Shown one piece after another: positions 50,333 through 61,700 of a stretch of 64,000 nucleotides of DNA (its first letter is position 1; each line of letters opens with the position of its first letter). The notes beneath the pieces were generated by a model. That model did not search any database. It was not told the DNA's origin and saw nothing but the letters and a program-made list of their open reading frames with translations. Both the position numbers and the translations under genes were made by a program. The DNA comes from Quercus robur (lineage: Eukaryota > Streptophyta > Magnoliopsida > Fagales > Fagaceae): assembly GCF_932294415.1 (NCBI RefSeq), contig NC_065538.1:75679834-75743833 (forward strand). The letters run 5' to 3'.

Positions 50333-50663
50333 AGGAGGAAGAGGAGTTATTGGTGTCTTTACTGCATAAATAAAAATCCATTTATCAGATTGACAAATAT
50401 ATATATATATATATATATATTTCTTCCAGCAATTGCACTATGAAAATTGAAGTATTTTGCCTATGAATAAGCCTGCATCAGTGCAATTTATACACTAATG
50501 GCAGTGGTATTTACTTTTTATAGTTGTATGGCTTCTGATGAGTAAACCAGAGTATTAGCAATTTTATATTACTGTCCAAGTTTTGTCCAAACTAATATTA
50601 GTGTTTGCAGGCAAAATTTCTAAGATCAGTGTGGAACTGTCATTTTAAATTCGTTTGTGCAAG

Positions 50664-51914
50664 ATGAGCCAACAGAGTCAGAACACCAGTTCTTTATCTC
50701 CTGCAGACGTCCCTATGAAGCGGAAACGTGGTCGTCCTCGTAAGGATGAAAGCCTCTTGTCAAGTAAGAAGAAGCCTGCGATGCCTGAACCTGACAGCAT
50801 CAAGAAAAACAAAGAAAGTGCAAGTACAAGTGGTGGTGTTAATGACGTCATGGTCGGTCAGATGGTTACTGGTGTCATTGAAGGTTCATTTGATGCTGGA
50901 TATCTTCTTAATGTTAAGTTAGGTGACACTGACACTCTTCTGAGAGGTGTTGTATTTCTTCCGGGGCGCTTTACTCCAATTTCTGCAGCAAATGATGTGG
51001 CTCCACATGTTAAGATGTACAACAGAAAAGATATTCCAATCCCAGTTTTTAACCCACAAACTCCAGTTTTTAAGTCTATTACCCCATCAGGACAAAGTAG
51101 TAAGCAACCTACTCGGCCTAAAATCCATCAGCATTCAGATCAGGTTCTACCCTCTAAGCGTCAGATTGCAATCCCAGATGCACTTGGGAACCAATCTGCC
51201 TCTGTTGTTGTACCTCTGGTTGCCAACCTGCCAAAGAACGATGCAGGTCTTTCCTTGGAAGGAAATGAAGTTCAACAGCAAACTTTGGAGCCTGGACTTG
51301 AGAGCCAATCCACCTCCATTGTGGCACAGTTGGATCATGATAAGGTTGTTGGATGTGATGACGTGTTGCAGGAATCTGAAGCTTCCACACAGATAAAAGG
51401 ACCTAAAGTTGATGTAGCGGCAACGAAAGATTCAAAAGCAAAATCAGCATCTGAACCAGTTGTGGACACGGTGCCAGGTATTGAAATTGTTAGTCAGGAA
51501 CCTCAAATTCAACATCAGGCTATGAGTCTTGACCCTAAGCCAAGTGAATTGGTTCATGATGAAGTGAAAAACTCAAATCTTGAAATCAACCAAACTCCTG
51601 TATTTGCTGAACCCAAACCCTATCCTTCCGAACTGGTCAATAGGCCTGTTGACAATTCAATGGAAGATCAGGCCTCCCCAAAGAAAGATACAGCACAAGA
51701 TTCGCAGTTGGAGCTTGCTATTGAAACTTCAAGTGGAACTGACACCGCCCTCTTAAATGGAAAGCCTGCAAGTGATCCTGTTGATGTTACTGAGTTGGTG
51801 TCACTCTCTACACCACGGACCAGTGAACCTGCAGTGGTATTTGATGGAGAGGTTACTCCAGAGTTGAAGCTTGCACCCGAAGGATCTATTCTACCAGGAA
51901 TGATTGAACCTTAG
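50664..51914 (+). CDS. AT-hook nuclear protein, METABOLIC NETWORK MODULATOR 1-like
   Basis: A single coding exon gives 416 residues. ATG 50664 is the first in-frame start after a TAA at 50646-50648. Residues 18-27 (MKRKRGRPRK) form an AT-hook that binds the minor groove of AT-rich DNA. Residues about 62-127 (VMVGQMVTGVIEGSFDAGYL, then LGDTDTLLRGVVFLPGRF and NDVAPHVKMYNRKDIPIP) form a conserved block seen in a small plant AT-hook family that, from memory, includes the Arabidopsis protein named METABOLIC NETWORK MODULATOR 1. The remaining 290 residues are acidic, Ser/Pro/Glu-rich and probably disordered, as in regulatory nuclear proteins. A splice acceptor GTTTGCAG ends at 50610, so the leader has an intron. 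The family call rests on the middle block; the function is not well defined. Confidence 0.8.
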   Translation: MSQQSQNTSSLSPADVPMKRKRGRPRKDESLLSSKKKPAMPEPDSIKKNKESASTSGGVNDVMVGQMVTGVIEGSFDAGYLLNVKLGDTDTLLRGVVFLPGRFTPISAANDVAPHVKMYNRKDIPIPVFNPQTPVFKSITPSGQSSKQPTRPKIHQHSDQVLPSKRQIAIPDALGNQSASVVVPLVANLPKNDAGLSLEGNEVQQQTLEPGLESQSTSIVAQLDHDKVVGCDDVLQESEASTQIKGPKVDVAATKDSKAKSASEPVVDTVPGIEIVSQEPQIQHQAMSLDPKPSELVHDEVKNSNLEINQTPVFAEPKPYPSELVNRPVDNSMEDQASPKKDTAQDSQLELAIETSSGTDTALLNGKPASDPVDVTELVSLSTPRTSEPAVVFDGEVTPELKLAPEGSILPGMIEP

Positions 51915-53484
51915 CTCTGTAGTTCTGGTGCCACAATTAATATGGAATGTGGTGTCAAAGATGCCATTCCACCTACACAATATTAGATTCATCTGATGGT
52001 GACTAACTATCCAGTAGGATCTGAGAGTTCGTGAATTTAAACCTAGGAAAAAGGACAAGAGAATAGAGTCAAAGATTGAGAAATAGATGGGTAGTAATCA
52101 CCCATGGTTACCATGGTTAAGAGTACTAAGTTGACATTTAGATACCATTGCATTGACAGCTCTGGATGGGCTTGTTATTCAACTCTTGCACTCTCACCAC
52201 CCTTTTGACTTAATTTTTATACTTTTGAAACTAGTGTTTTTTTTTTCTTGGTAACTATCTCCCTTATGTTTGGGGAGGTTCTTTGCTTAATATATAGAAC
52301 TTTTTGTTGCATATTTTTTGTCTGGACATAATTAGTTCAACCATATTTTTTATTTTTGTTTGTTGGGTCTAATAACTGAGTTACACAACAGAGGTAACCC
52401 TCTCTTTTTGTTCCAAAATAATATCTTACTGAACAATGTGAAAGAAAACAGAGGGCCATTCTTGTAACCGCTGGATGTGTCTCCCCATTTTCTTTAGCAA
52501 CACGTGCAAGAGCCTGAGCTACATGATAACAAATATTGGAGATACAATGAAAAAGAAATTTCACAAAATGAGGCTACCATCACTTTAATTGTATCAATAG
52601 TCTACTGGCTACCCCCACTTTGGAAAGGCATTGGTCTCTAGAATTAAATAGCAAAAACCAGTGCTAGGCATGGGACCTCAATAATCAGATCGTAAAAGTA
52701 TTCAGTACCTGTACTAGATATTTGGGCTTCTTTCCCTTGCCCGCAGTTTTATCTATATCTTGTTAAGATTGTATAATCACTATATCTGGGGGTAACATAT
52801 CATCTATATACTTAATTGCATATTGGTGTTACATAAGTATAGTGCATGTATACTGAAAACCATGTCGATCAAATCAATTTTATCAAATGAAAACCTTATG
52901 AATCCAAATGATTTTACCTATTCAATCAAATGGTGGATCATGAGAGTGAGAGTAGCCACCACAAAACAAAATAAAAGAGATCATGGATGTCTTTATTTTA
53001 TGACAAAGAAAGGGTGTTGTGAAATAAAGGAAATATCAAGACAAAAGAAAGAAATATGAGAAGAAATATCCGAATATTTATTAACCACATCATATTATTT
53101 TTAATACTAAATACAAAAATAAGTAAGGCGGATGGCTGACAAGTTACCCACATGAAAAATGAACAGATATATAACTTTCACAAATAAATTTATTTATAAC
53201 TTATTAATAAAGTATTTCATCATTGAGTTTGATCAAGTATTTACAGTAAAAAATGGTTTCAATTTAGTTTAAAAGGTAAAATCTTGATAACAGTAAAAAG
53301 TAAAAAACTATAAAAGTTAGTAATTTTTAATCCAAATGTTTGATGGGTCGAAAGAGAAACCATATATGAATAAAATTCAAGCCCAAAAAAGGTCCCATCT
53401 TTCTTTCAGTTCTCCACCATGGTCTTGGTGTTGTAGAGAGCTGGAATCGTGGGGTTGATTATAGGGTTTAAGAAAGAGAGAAAG
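51915..53484. other. Spacer between AT-hook gene and MED21
   Basis: The left part should be the AT-hook gene 3' UTR; the right 100 bp are the MED21 leader. No other gene is supported. Confidence 0.45.
53419..53436 (+). promoter_or_regulatory. Short upstream ORF before MED21
   Basis: CCACCATGG, a very strong start context, opens a five-codon frame (MVLVL) ending in TAG at 53434-53436, 48 nt before the MED21 ATG. If it lies in the mRNA it could reduce or gate translation of MED21. Whether the transcript begins upstream of 53419 is unknown. Confidence 0.4.
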
Positions 53485-54098
53485 ATGGACATAATATCAC
53501 AGTTGCAAGAGCAAGTGAACACAATAGCAGCGCTTGCATTCAACACCTTCGGTACTCTACAGAGAGACGCTCATCCTGTTAAACTCTCTCCCAATTACCC
53601 TGACCCTCCTCCGCCTTCTAACCCCACCGAAGATCCCGCCACCGCCGCCGGCAATGTCTCCGAACAACCCAAGCTCATGACCGCCGCTCTCGTCAAAGCC
53701 GCTAAGCAGGTACCTCTCTCTCTCTCTCTCTCTCAATTCCACCTTTTATTTTTTTTTATTTTTTTATTTTCATGTAATTGCAAATACTGGGAATTCGTAT
53801 GTTTGGCAAAATGGGGTTTTTTTTTTTTTTTTTTTTAATTTACTTGTCAGTCTTAAATTTTAATATTGATTTTTGGTAGGGACACAAATTTTTCCCGAAA
53901 TGAAAGTGGCAAATTGTGATAAGAGTAACCTTGCTAACACCATTTTTATGCTTAGCAAAATGGGTTTTTTTTTTTAATTAATACTTGTCAGGCCTCATGT
54001 TTAATATTTTGGTAGGAACACAAAAAATTTCACAAATTGAATTGCCAAGTTGTGATAAGAATAACCTTACTAACACCATTTTTATGCTTAGCAAAATG

Positions 54099-54136
<38 letters not shown>

Positions 54137-55949
54137 ATTACCTCTCAGGCTTCATGTTTAGTATTTTGATATGGACACAAAATTGTTCACAAATTGAAGT
54201 GGCAAGTTGTGATAAGAGTAACCTTACTAACACCATTTTATGCTTAGCAAAATGGGGTTTTTTTTTTATTTTTTTATTTTTTTAATTTACTTGTTGGCTT
54301 CATGTAGGGATTTTAATATTGAGTGTTGGAAATGCTAATTATTTATGTACACACTAAGTTATAAATTGCCGTACACACTCTAGCTGAAATCAATTCAACT
54401 ATAATTGTGAAATGATACAATTATAACTAATGTTTTCAAAACATGATTTTTTAGTTGTGTCCCTCATGCATAATGTGTAACTATCAGCACTCTTTTGGAA
54501 ATAGAGAAGAGTAATGCTATTTTTTTTCAATTGAAATGAAAAGCTGTGATAAGAGTAACCTGACTTTCACATGGACCCACTACTAACACCATTTTTATTT
54601 TGCACCTCATTAGTAGTTTGGAAAAGGATTGAGAAAATCTTTGTCTCTAAGACTTTATTGAGAATGATAAGCATTATTAGGATATACCATCCTAAGATTT
54701 CAATCCTTTAGAGATCAGGTCCCATCAAGGAGTGGCATCCATGTGAAAGCTTTTGTATCTTTAGTCTTATTGAGAATGATACATTGTGTTTTTGTTGGTA
54801 TGGCTTATAAAAAGCATTTAAGTCAATTACTCAGCATTGCCTTTTAGGAATGAGAGAAGTAAGAACTGGAAATTTTCAATTGATATAAGTTTTTAGTTGA
54901 GTTGTAGGGTATTAGAATTACAGGAATTTTTACATATTAGATTTGAATTTTGTAGTTTGTCCAATGTCTATGTATATGTTACTAGCTTGAGCATGTTTGC
55001 AATTGGAATTTTTCTTAGAGCATTGTAAAATTTGGAAAAGAGTAGTGGATCTTTTGATATTAAAATACCCTTTTATAAGACCCTTCCACAAAATTATGAC
55101 AAAACAGCAAATATGTGTCTTCTAGATCGAGCTTGAGCCTATGACAATGAACTCTAGCTCAAATCGCACATTTTCCCCTTGTAAGAGCAAGGAGGGTGGT
55201 GTGTCTGTAATTTTTTTTGTTTTTTATATTAAAAAGACTTCAAGCTTCAGTCCATCTGCATTTCATTGTTAATAACATCTAATTTACCAATGAAACTTTT
55301 AAAAAAATTTAATTTACCAATGAATCCAATCTTGAGTTAGTCCAATGATTATAAAAACATTTGTTCTGTGCACAGTTTGATGCATTAGTTGCAGCACTAC
55401 CTCCGGCTGAGGGGGGTGAAGATGTGCAACTGAAAAGGATTGCAGAACTGCAGGTATTGGAGAGTCAACTGACTATCAATTAAGACCTTTTAACAATTTT
55501 TTTACAGTTTCTTAACGGGCTTCTGTATGAACTGCTTATTTAGGCTGAAAATGATGCTGTAGGCCAAGAACTTCAGAGACAACTGGAAGCTGCAGGTAAT
55601 CTCAAATCTTCAAATGTTTCATTTCCTTTTTGTTTAATCTTTCCAACTTTTGACAGCAAAATGCAACACAACATTTCATTGCAATAGTTAATTTCTTTTC
55701 TTCAAAAAAACCAACTACTAAAACAAAACAAAACAAAAAATTCATGAGATGTTTTGGATAGCCTACCTAAAGTTAATTCCACGCTCTTTTGCTTGTCTGT
55801 TTCCATTCTTGTTATATTAGAGTTAATTTGCCATTGCTGGAACTTAAAACCTTCATTTTTTGGTGATGCCAGAGAAGGAGTTGAAAGAAGTCCAGGAATT
55901 GTTTGGTCAAGCAACGGATAATTGCTTGAACTTGAAGAGACCAGACTGA
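53485..55949 (+). CDS. MED21: Mediator complex subunit 21
   Basis: Exons 53485-53709, 55376-55453, 55544-55595 and 55873-55949 give 143 residues, close to the 139 or so of Arabidopsis MED21. The N-terminus MDIISQLQEQVNTIAALAFN with GTLQRDA is the family hallmark. A Pro-rich linker follows (residues about 38-55), then FDALVAALPPAE, QLKRIAELQAENDAVGQELQ and EKELKEVQELFGQATDNCL, which form the coiled coil that pairs with MED7 in the Mediator middle module. The protein bridges activators and RNA polymerase II in the nucleus. ATG 53485 gives the conserved N-terminus; earlier in-frame sequence has no ATG. Intron 1 (1.67 kb) contains a tandem repeat array. Confidence 0.92.
53799..54330. repeat. Tandem array of ~150-bp units in MED21 intron 1
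   Basis: Four units start at 53799, 53948, 54084 and 54240 with ATGCTTAGCAAAATGGG (first copy ATGTTTGGCAAAATGGG). Each has a long T-run, then ACTTGTCAG, TTCATGTTTA and TTGTGATAAGAGTAACCTTA-like blocks. Spacings of 149, 136 and 156 bp vary mostly through T-run length. A further degenerate piece lies near 54541-54600. Confidence 0.8.
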
Positions 55950-57240
55950 AGAAGGTGCAACATGTTGATCTGATCTCTTGTTTTGAACTCTTCCCGATGT
56001 CTATATTAGTTGTTCCCTCCTATTCTAATCATGTAAGAATTTGAGGAGGATGTTATTTTGATTTTTTCCCCCTAACTTTTAGCTTCTATTGGCTCTTACA
56101 TAAAACATTGTTCGGAACTTTTATCATGCAAAACCTTCTAATGTAGGTACCTTCATCTCTACAGTCTTCAGATTGAAAAATATGTTTAATGAAACATTTC
56201 ACCTGTTTGGCATCATTCTTCCCCTCCCCTTAGTAAGTGTACATCTTTGGCATGATCTTTTTCTCCAGTGGGCAAGGACAACTTTAAAAACCATCAGGTG
56301 GTCGAGTGACAGTTGCAATGGTGGGTAGTGAATGGTAGTGGTAGTGATGATAATGTTGTGTTGGGCCTAGTGGCAAGCCTTTTAATTGTAGGTGAAGGTT
56401 GGTGGCAGTGTAGCAAGGACACCAGTATGATGGTGGTGGCGTCAATCATGGTGGGCAAGTGTGACTGGTGACAAGCAATGAGGGTGATGGTGGCTTGGGA
56501 CGGTGGAGAAGAGTAAATAGTAGCAAAGGTGGCAACTGGCATTGATGGAGGGCTGGTGTTGGTGCCTGATGGGTTATCTAAAGGATGCAGTTGAGGCAGC
56601 CATATTGGTTTTGGGAATGGGGGCTATAACAACAGCGATGATAGTATCAAATAGCAATATTTGAGTTGACTAGTAATTTAGCATCGTGCCATTGGTATTG
56701 TTAGACCCTTTTGCATTGTTATGTTGGTTAGCTTAAGGTCATCATTAGCCTGGTTAGGTGGATCAAATGTTCAATTCATAAAGTTGTACCCAAATCCAAC
56801 CATTTACATTTTATGATTCATTTTGGATATAAACAATTAAAAACATCATTCTGATTTCGACTTTTGGGCCAATGACTCGTATGAAATATGAAATGTCCTT
56901 TTTTCTTTGTTGGAAATGCATGCCAGATTTTATTTTACTTTACAAAATTCATGGATGATCATTACATCTTTGTAACATATAGATTGAAACATATAGTAAT
57001 AAAATGTTGAACAATTCTCTCTCGTGTATTACTAAAACTAATAATATCTAATCATTAATAATATAAAAATTACTAATACAATCCCACGATTTTAATTTCT
57101 CACATCACAAATTTAACTGTTGAGTTAAGTTGGCAAGAACATAAACAAAAGAAAGTCATTGATTTATGATAAAATTATATTATTGGTTCCTAAAGTTTAC
57201 CTTTCGAGCACAATTGATCCCTTAAGTTTCAAATGAAAGC
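55950..57240. other. MED21 3' flank and gene-free DNA
   Basis: The left part is the MED21 3' UTR. At 56285-56560 a GGTGGTAGTGATGG-like low-complexity stretch is open in several frames but shows no domain. The rest is AT-rich. Confidence 0.4.
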
Positions 57241-58325
57241 TATTAGTCTCTCAAATTTAAAAAATTAGCAGTATTAATTCTTCTATTAATTACTATAAAT
57301 GTTGTTACTTATATAACTAACAAAATAATGACAAGTCATTTTTTAATAAAAAAATTTTAAAAAAAATATTTTACAAATCATAACCTATTAATACCAAAAT
57401 AACCAGTAAGTAATGGGTAATACCAAATTAAAATATAAATCCAAAATCTCCAATGAACTCACTCTCTCCCTGTCTCTCTCTCTCATGTGATTCTCTCCCT
57501 CTCTTCCACCGGAGGCCATGCAATAGTCTTTGGAGAAACTTTGTGCAGCGATGAGTTTTCTTGCTACAGAGTGGGTTTGAAATTGGGTCCCAACTCACAC
57601 TGGCCTTACCTTTGGGTGGAAATATTGGGTAAACCTGAATTGTTGAAGCTTTTCGATTCGAGCCACACATTGGTGTCTAAAACTCCAATTATGACGTCGT
57701 TTGAGGCTTGGTTGAGGACTTGGGTGTTGTGGTTGTCGAACTCAGTGTTGAGGTCAAAGAACTTGGGAGGTCGAGTGGTGTGTGAGTCCGCTTGGTTTGA
57801 GTCGAATGAAGCGGCAAAGCCATGGTAAGTGACAATATATGTGTAGAGAAGAGAAGAATCATATTGGAGTTGAGAGAAGTACCAGTCAAGGTGGGTGGCA
57901 TAAGAAGAAGGCTTATCTTGGTTTCTCATGTGGACTGTATATTTGCTTGACTGTGACTGAAAGGAAGGTACAGGAACAAGGTGAGCAATGAGCCAATGGA
58001 AGACCATGGAAGCCTTGGTCGTTAGTGAGAAGTTTTTTTTTTTTTTTTTTTTTTTTTGGGTTTATTTTGGATTTATTTTGGATTTCAGTTTTAATTTGTT
58101 ATAAACCTTTGCTTACCGATCAAAAGAAATAGTACTTTAGTATTAATTAATGGTATTAATAGGTTATGATGTGTAAAATAATTTTTGTAATTTTTTTATT
58201 AAAAAAAGGACACATCATTAACAAGTCATTATTTCATTAGCCACATAAATAATACCATTAACAATAGTTAATGAAAGGATTAATATTGCTCATTTTTTAA
58301 ACTTAAACTTGAAGGACTAATAATG
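57241..58325. mobile_element. Long-inverted-repeat element carrying a subtilase fragment
   Basis: The left repeat (57241-57395) and right repeat (58152-58325) are reverse complements over about 155-175 bp: the left ends CATAACCTATTAATACC, the right begins GGTATTAATAGGTTATG, and blocks such as AATAATGACAAGTCATT/AATGACTTGTTAATGA and TAGTCTCTCAAATTTAAAAA/TAGTCCTTCAAGTTTAAG lie in matching order. Between them is a GC-richer fragment of a subtilase gene. The layout is that of a Pack-type element that captured a host gene piece. The outer ends and target duplication are unresolved, so the superfamily is open. Confidence 0.6.
57487..58007 (-). pseudogene. Subtilisin-like protease (SBT1-type) N-terminal fragment
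   Basis: From ATG near 58007 the frame has a hydrophobic leader, the I9 propeptide (KYTVHMRNQDKPSSYATHLD, then LLYTYIVTYHGFAASFDSNQAD), a shortened linker (HTTRPPKFFDLNTEF) and the start of the catalytic domain, VIIGVLDTNVWLESKSFNNS. The normal motif is GVLDTGVWPES, so the catalytic Asp is kept but the next residues are changed. Around 57605 the frame shifts; continuing homology in another frame (SKKTHRC, then KFLQRLLHGL for family KKLIGARSFSKGY) runs to about 57487. The His and Ser parts of the triad are absent. Plant subtilases have about 750 residues, so less than a quarter remains, and it cannot be active. Confidence 0.75.
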
Positions 58326-58747
58326 CTCATTGACCGCCCTACAAAAATAACAAGCACCAGGTTAAGCTTAGGTCCATCCAGCCCTCTAATGATCTGGACA
58401 TTGACCAACCCAATCCATATTTCAACTTTCAAGTTTCAACTGAGAAACGGTTTAAGGGGTTCTGATCTTCAAAAGCACAACATTCCACCATATGCAAGAA
58501 TATAAACATAGGGAAAAGGAATCCACACTAACACAACCACGATAGCAATTACATATAATGTAAAATAGCAAAACTTCATCGGGAACACAACATCAGTTAG
58601 TGAATATGTCATAGGACAAGAAACAGTCTCAAATGGTTTACTTAAAAAGGCTAGGAAGGGCTCCAATGTAGCTTCAAATAGTATCTTACTAAATTTATTT
58701 ATTAAATAAAAAGAACATGCGAAAGCCACAAAAGAAGGCCAAAATTC
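58326..58747. other. Spacer and RBP45 3' UTR
   Basis: No gene is seen. The right part should be the 3' UTR of the minus-strand RBP45 gene. Confidence 0.45.
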
Positions 58748-61700
58748 TCAGCTATATCCTGCTTGCTGCTGCTGTGCCTGTTGCTGGTAATTTCCATAAG
58801 GATATCCATACATGTTAGGATCTTGTGGAGCCGGGGCATATCCATAGCCTTCATGTCCATAAGCATATCCATAATATCCACCATTCCACTGGCTTGGATC
58901 TGCCTGAGGCTGAACGCCAACAGAGATACCCTGTACACTAGTCAGATTAATACAAGAACATGGAGACATCCAAGAAGAAAGCATTGGAAAGTGTTGGGTA
59001 AATCAAGCACCTGTTTGTTTGAAGGACTACGGCCCCATGAAAGCCGAATATTCTGTCCACCTAGTTGAGTTCCATTTAACATCCGCAATGCTTCCTCAGC
59101 ACAGCTTCTGATGCATCACAACAACACAGAACAGAACTAAATATCCTGTATGGATATCGTTGAGAAATGTTTCTACAAATATGTGGCTAATTTACTCACC
59201 TGTCGACAAATTGAACAAAACCACATCGCTTGCCTGATGGTATCTTTACATGTGCTAGTTGTCCATATTGGCTGAAAACTTGTCTCAAATGGTCATCGGT
59301 AACATTAGGATCCAAATTGCCAACAAATATCTGCAATTAAAATTCATCAAATCACAAATATGTTGTGAGGAAAGTAATTTCCATGCAGGAAATAAATAAA
59401 GTACCCACAGTTGTATTATTCGGATCACTCTCGTTCTGACTCCCTTGAGAATTCTGGTAGGAAGCTGCATATAAAATATATAAAGGTGAAATAAAAGGGA
59501 AATAAAAAGTAACATTTTTTGGTAGAACGTGATTCGAGCAGTTCACCAACACTAGACACCATTGCTTAGAAACATGAACATAAGCAAAGTAAATTAGCAG
59601 ACAGAAAACGTGCTTCCCATTTTACAATTAGAGCTAACAATCTAATGCATCTTCCTGGTCATAAGAGAGCTACATACACGCATAAATAAATCTAACTCTT
59701 ATAATGAAAGATCCACTAATTACGAACAGCAACAACAAGGATAGTAAAAAATACATCTCCCTTAAACCACCACAGAAGCAGAACACATGTGAAAATATAT
59801 TTTACAGCAGTCACAGCTAAAAACAAGCAATTGAAGATACATGTAAATTGGATAGAAAAGGACAAGATTAGCAATGAAACTACCTACATGTGTGTGTGTG
59901 TGCCTGTGTGTGAATTTAGCATCAACCACCTTACATAGTACAGCCAAGAGCCTTGTACCTCAGTGACATTGCCTGGTCTTTTATGAGGAGAACCAAGGTT
60001 CAAATCCCCCCTCCACCACTAATGATAACAATGGAATTATCAAAAAATAAATAGTATAGATGACTGGGGTCAATGACATCACTATCACTCTTTTTAAAAT
60101 AAAACTTTGATCTCTGCAACGGCTGAAGCCCAAGACTTAATAGGGATATCAAATGTTGTTGCAACCAACATATATTATGTTGCAGAGCACATGCAGGACT
60201 GACATCCACATGCCTGGCTGCAGCTGTCTTTAAACATACACAATTTAGTTAGTTTTGAGCCCCATACTCCCATTCAAAAGACAGGAAGCATGACGAGTGG
60301 GGCAGTGCTTGTAGCCACGCCCAAGTGATAAAAACCAGCAAGCTAAATCATTAACAAGCCATAGTCATTCAAGTTTTACATTGTTCACCAGACTCATAAG
60401 AAGTACTGGGTGTTTATTACTTTCACAATTATTATGTTATAACAGACCATCAAAAGAAAAGCGGAAAGGGGGATTTTTTTGGGGGGGAAGAAGAGCAACT
60501 GCTGAGTCAATATTCACACATTGCAACCCAGAAACACTGTAGAAGCTAAACATGTAACTACATAGGCAGGAGATGACTAACTAGAATAACCCCCAATGGA
60601 GAGAGAGGAAAGTACAGTAACGACAATAAAAATAATAACATGCGGAGAACATGGAGTTGTTGAAGTGCCATAAATATGACAATTATGTACAAGGCAACTT
60701 TCAAAATAGAAATCAGCCTGAAATATGCAGTTTCTGGCAATTCCAACGAGTTGCAAGCTGCACTCACAGAGAATCTTTCCCTGAGGACTGAAATCTAGAA
60801 AAAGTAATAAGAATACAGCATCATAGAGCAACAAGGGAAACTATAATTCTAACCAAAACGTAAATGGCACAAGGAAATGGTGCATGGAAAAATTAAAGAT
60901 GTAATTGTTCGGAGAAATTAGTAAAAAAAGAAACCCACACACAGAAGGGGAAAAAACTCGTAAACCAAAAATGTCATTGTACTGAAATCTCAGTAACTAG
61001 AAGAGTTACGAAATTTAACTTGACTGAAAGCTCAACCAATAGAATGAACTGAAACTTGAATTTGAAAATGTAGCATTGCAAGCGCCACACGAAATTAAAG
61101 GGCAAGCCATAACTGGGAAACTGACCTAAGTGAGGCCATGCACTATAGGGGTAACCATTTCAGCTGAAATCAGTTCCAGGCCCCTAGATCACAGAGCCTC
61201 TTGACACCCTGCTTTGAGACAATAGGAGTTCTATAAGTTTTTAAGATTTTAATAGCATGTACAGTGCCCAAATCTTAAAGGTACAGGAAGGAAATGACTT
61301 TGGAAAGTGCTGCATATCTTCAAGTGCATAACTGAAAGGAAGTAAACTAAACCGTAATGTTTAGCATAACAGAGAATGAATAATAACTGAACAATTTAAC
61401 CTCACCATCTTGAATATGGCAGATAAAAAGTAACAATGAACATTGTAATAGAGAGAGGGGTCACAGGCTTAGAGCATTGGCACCAAATTCAATTGATTAC
61501 AATTCTTGACACAAAAAACTAAGATTACGCAGATGACTAATACTTAAGAGCATTAAAAAATTAATCAACAAGAGAAGTTCCACTACGCATTTTACATACC
61601 TTTCGGTTGCTGACCTCCAGTAGTATTTTTGTTTGTAGCTGGCCCAATCCGCATTGGCCTTGTTGAACAGAGAACTCCGTTCATCTCTGTCATAGCACGC

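Larger units (their letters stand above)
43993..50610. other. Gene-free stretch, possibly a leader intron of the AT-hook gene
   Basis: No coding exon is supported. It holds a 37-bp tandem pair (47042-47114), a G-run of 25 (50308-50332), a TA run (50398-50420) and A/T tracts. A leader exon of the AT-hook gene could sit near 45318, where a donor-like GTAAGTG occurs, but this is speculative. Confidence 0.35.

Noticed and set aside
50655..50663. Extended start for the AT-hook protein at 50655
   Set aside because: The codon there is TTG, not ATG; the first in-frame ATG is at 50664, after an upstream TAA.
53449..53484. Extended MED21 N-terminus from 53449
   Set aside because: The codon is GTG. 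ATG 53485 gives the conserved MDIISQLQEQ start.
53799..54330. CRISPR-like repeat-spacer pattern in MED21 intron 1
   Set aside because: Units are about 150 bp with no short uniform repeat and no unique spacers, and they sit in a plant intron.
56285..56560. Gene-like GC-richer patch downstream of MED21
   Set aside because: It is made of GGTGGT/GATGGTGG-like low-complexity sequence; the 82-aa minus-strand ORF is Thr/Pro/Ser-rich for that reason and lacks any domain.
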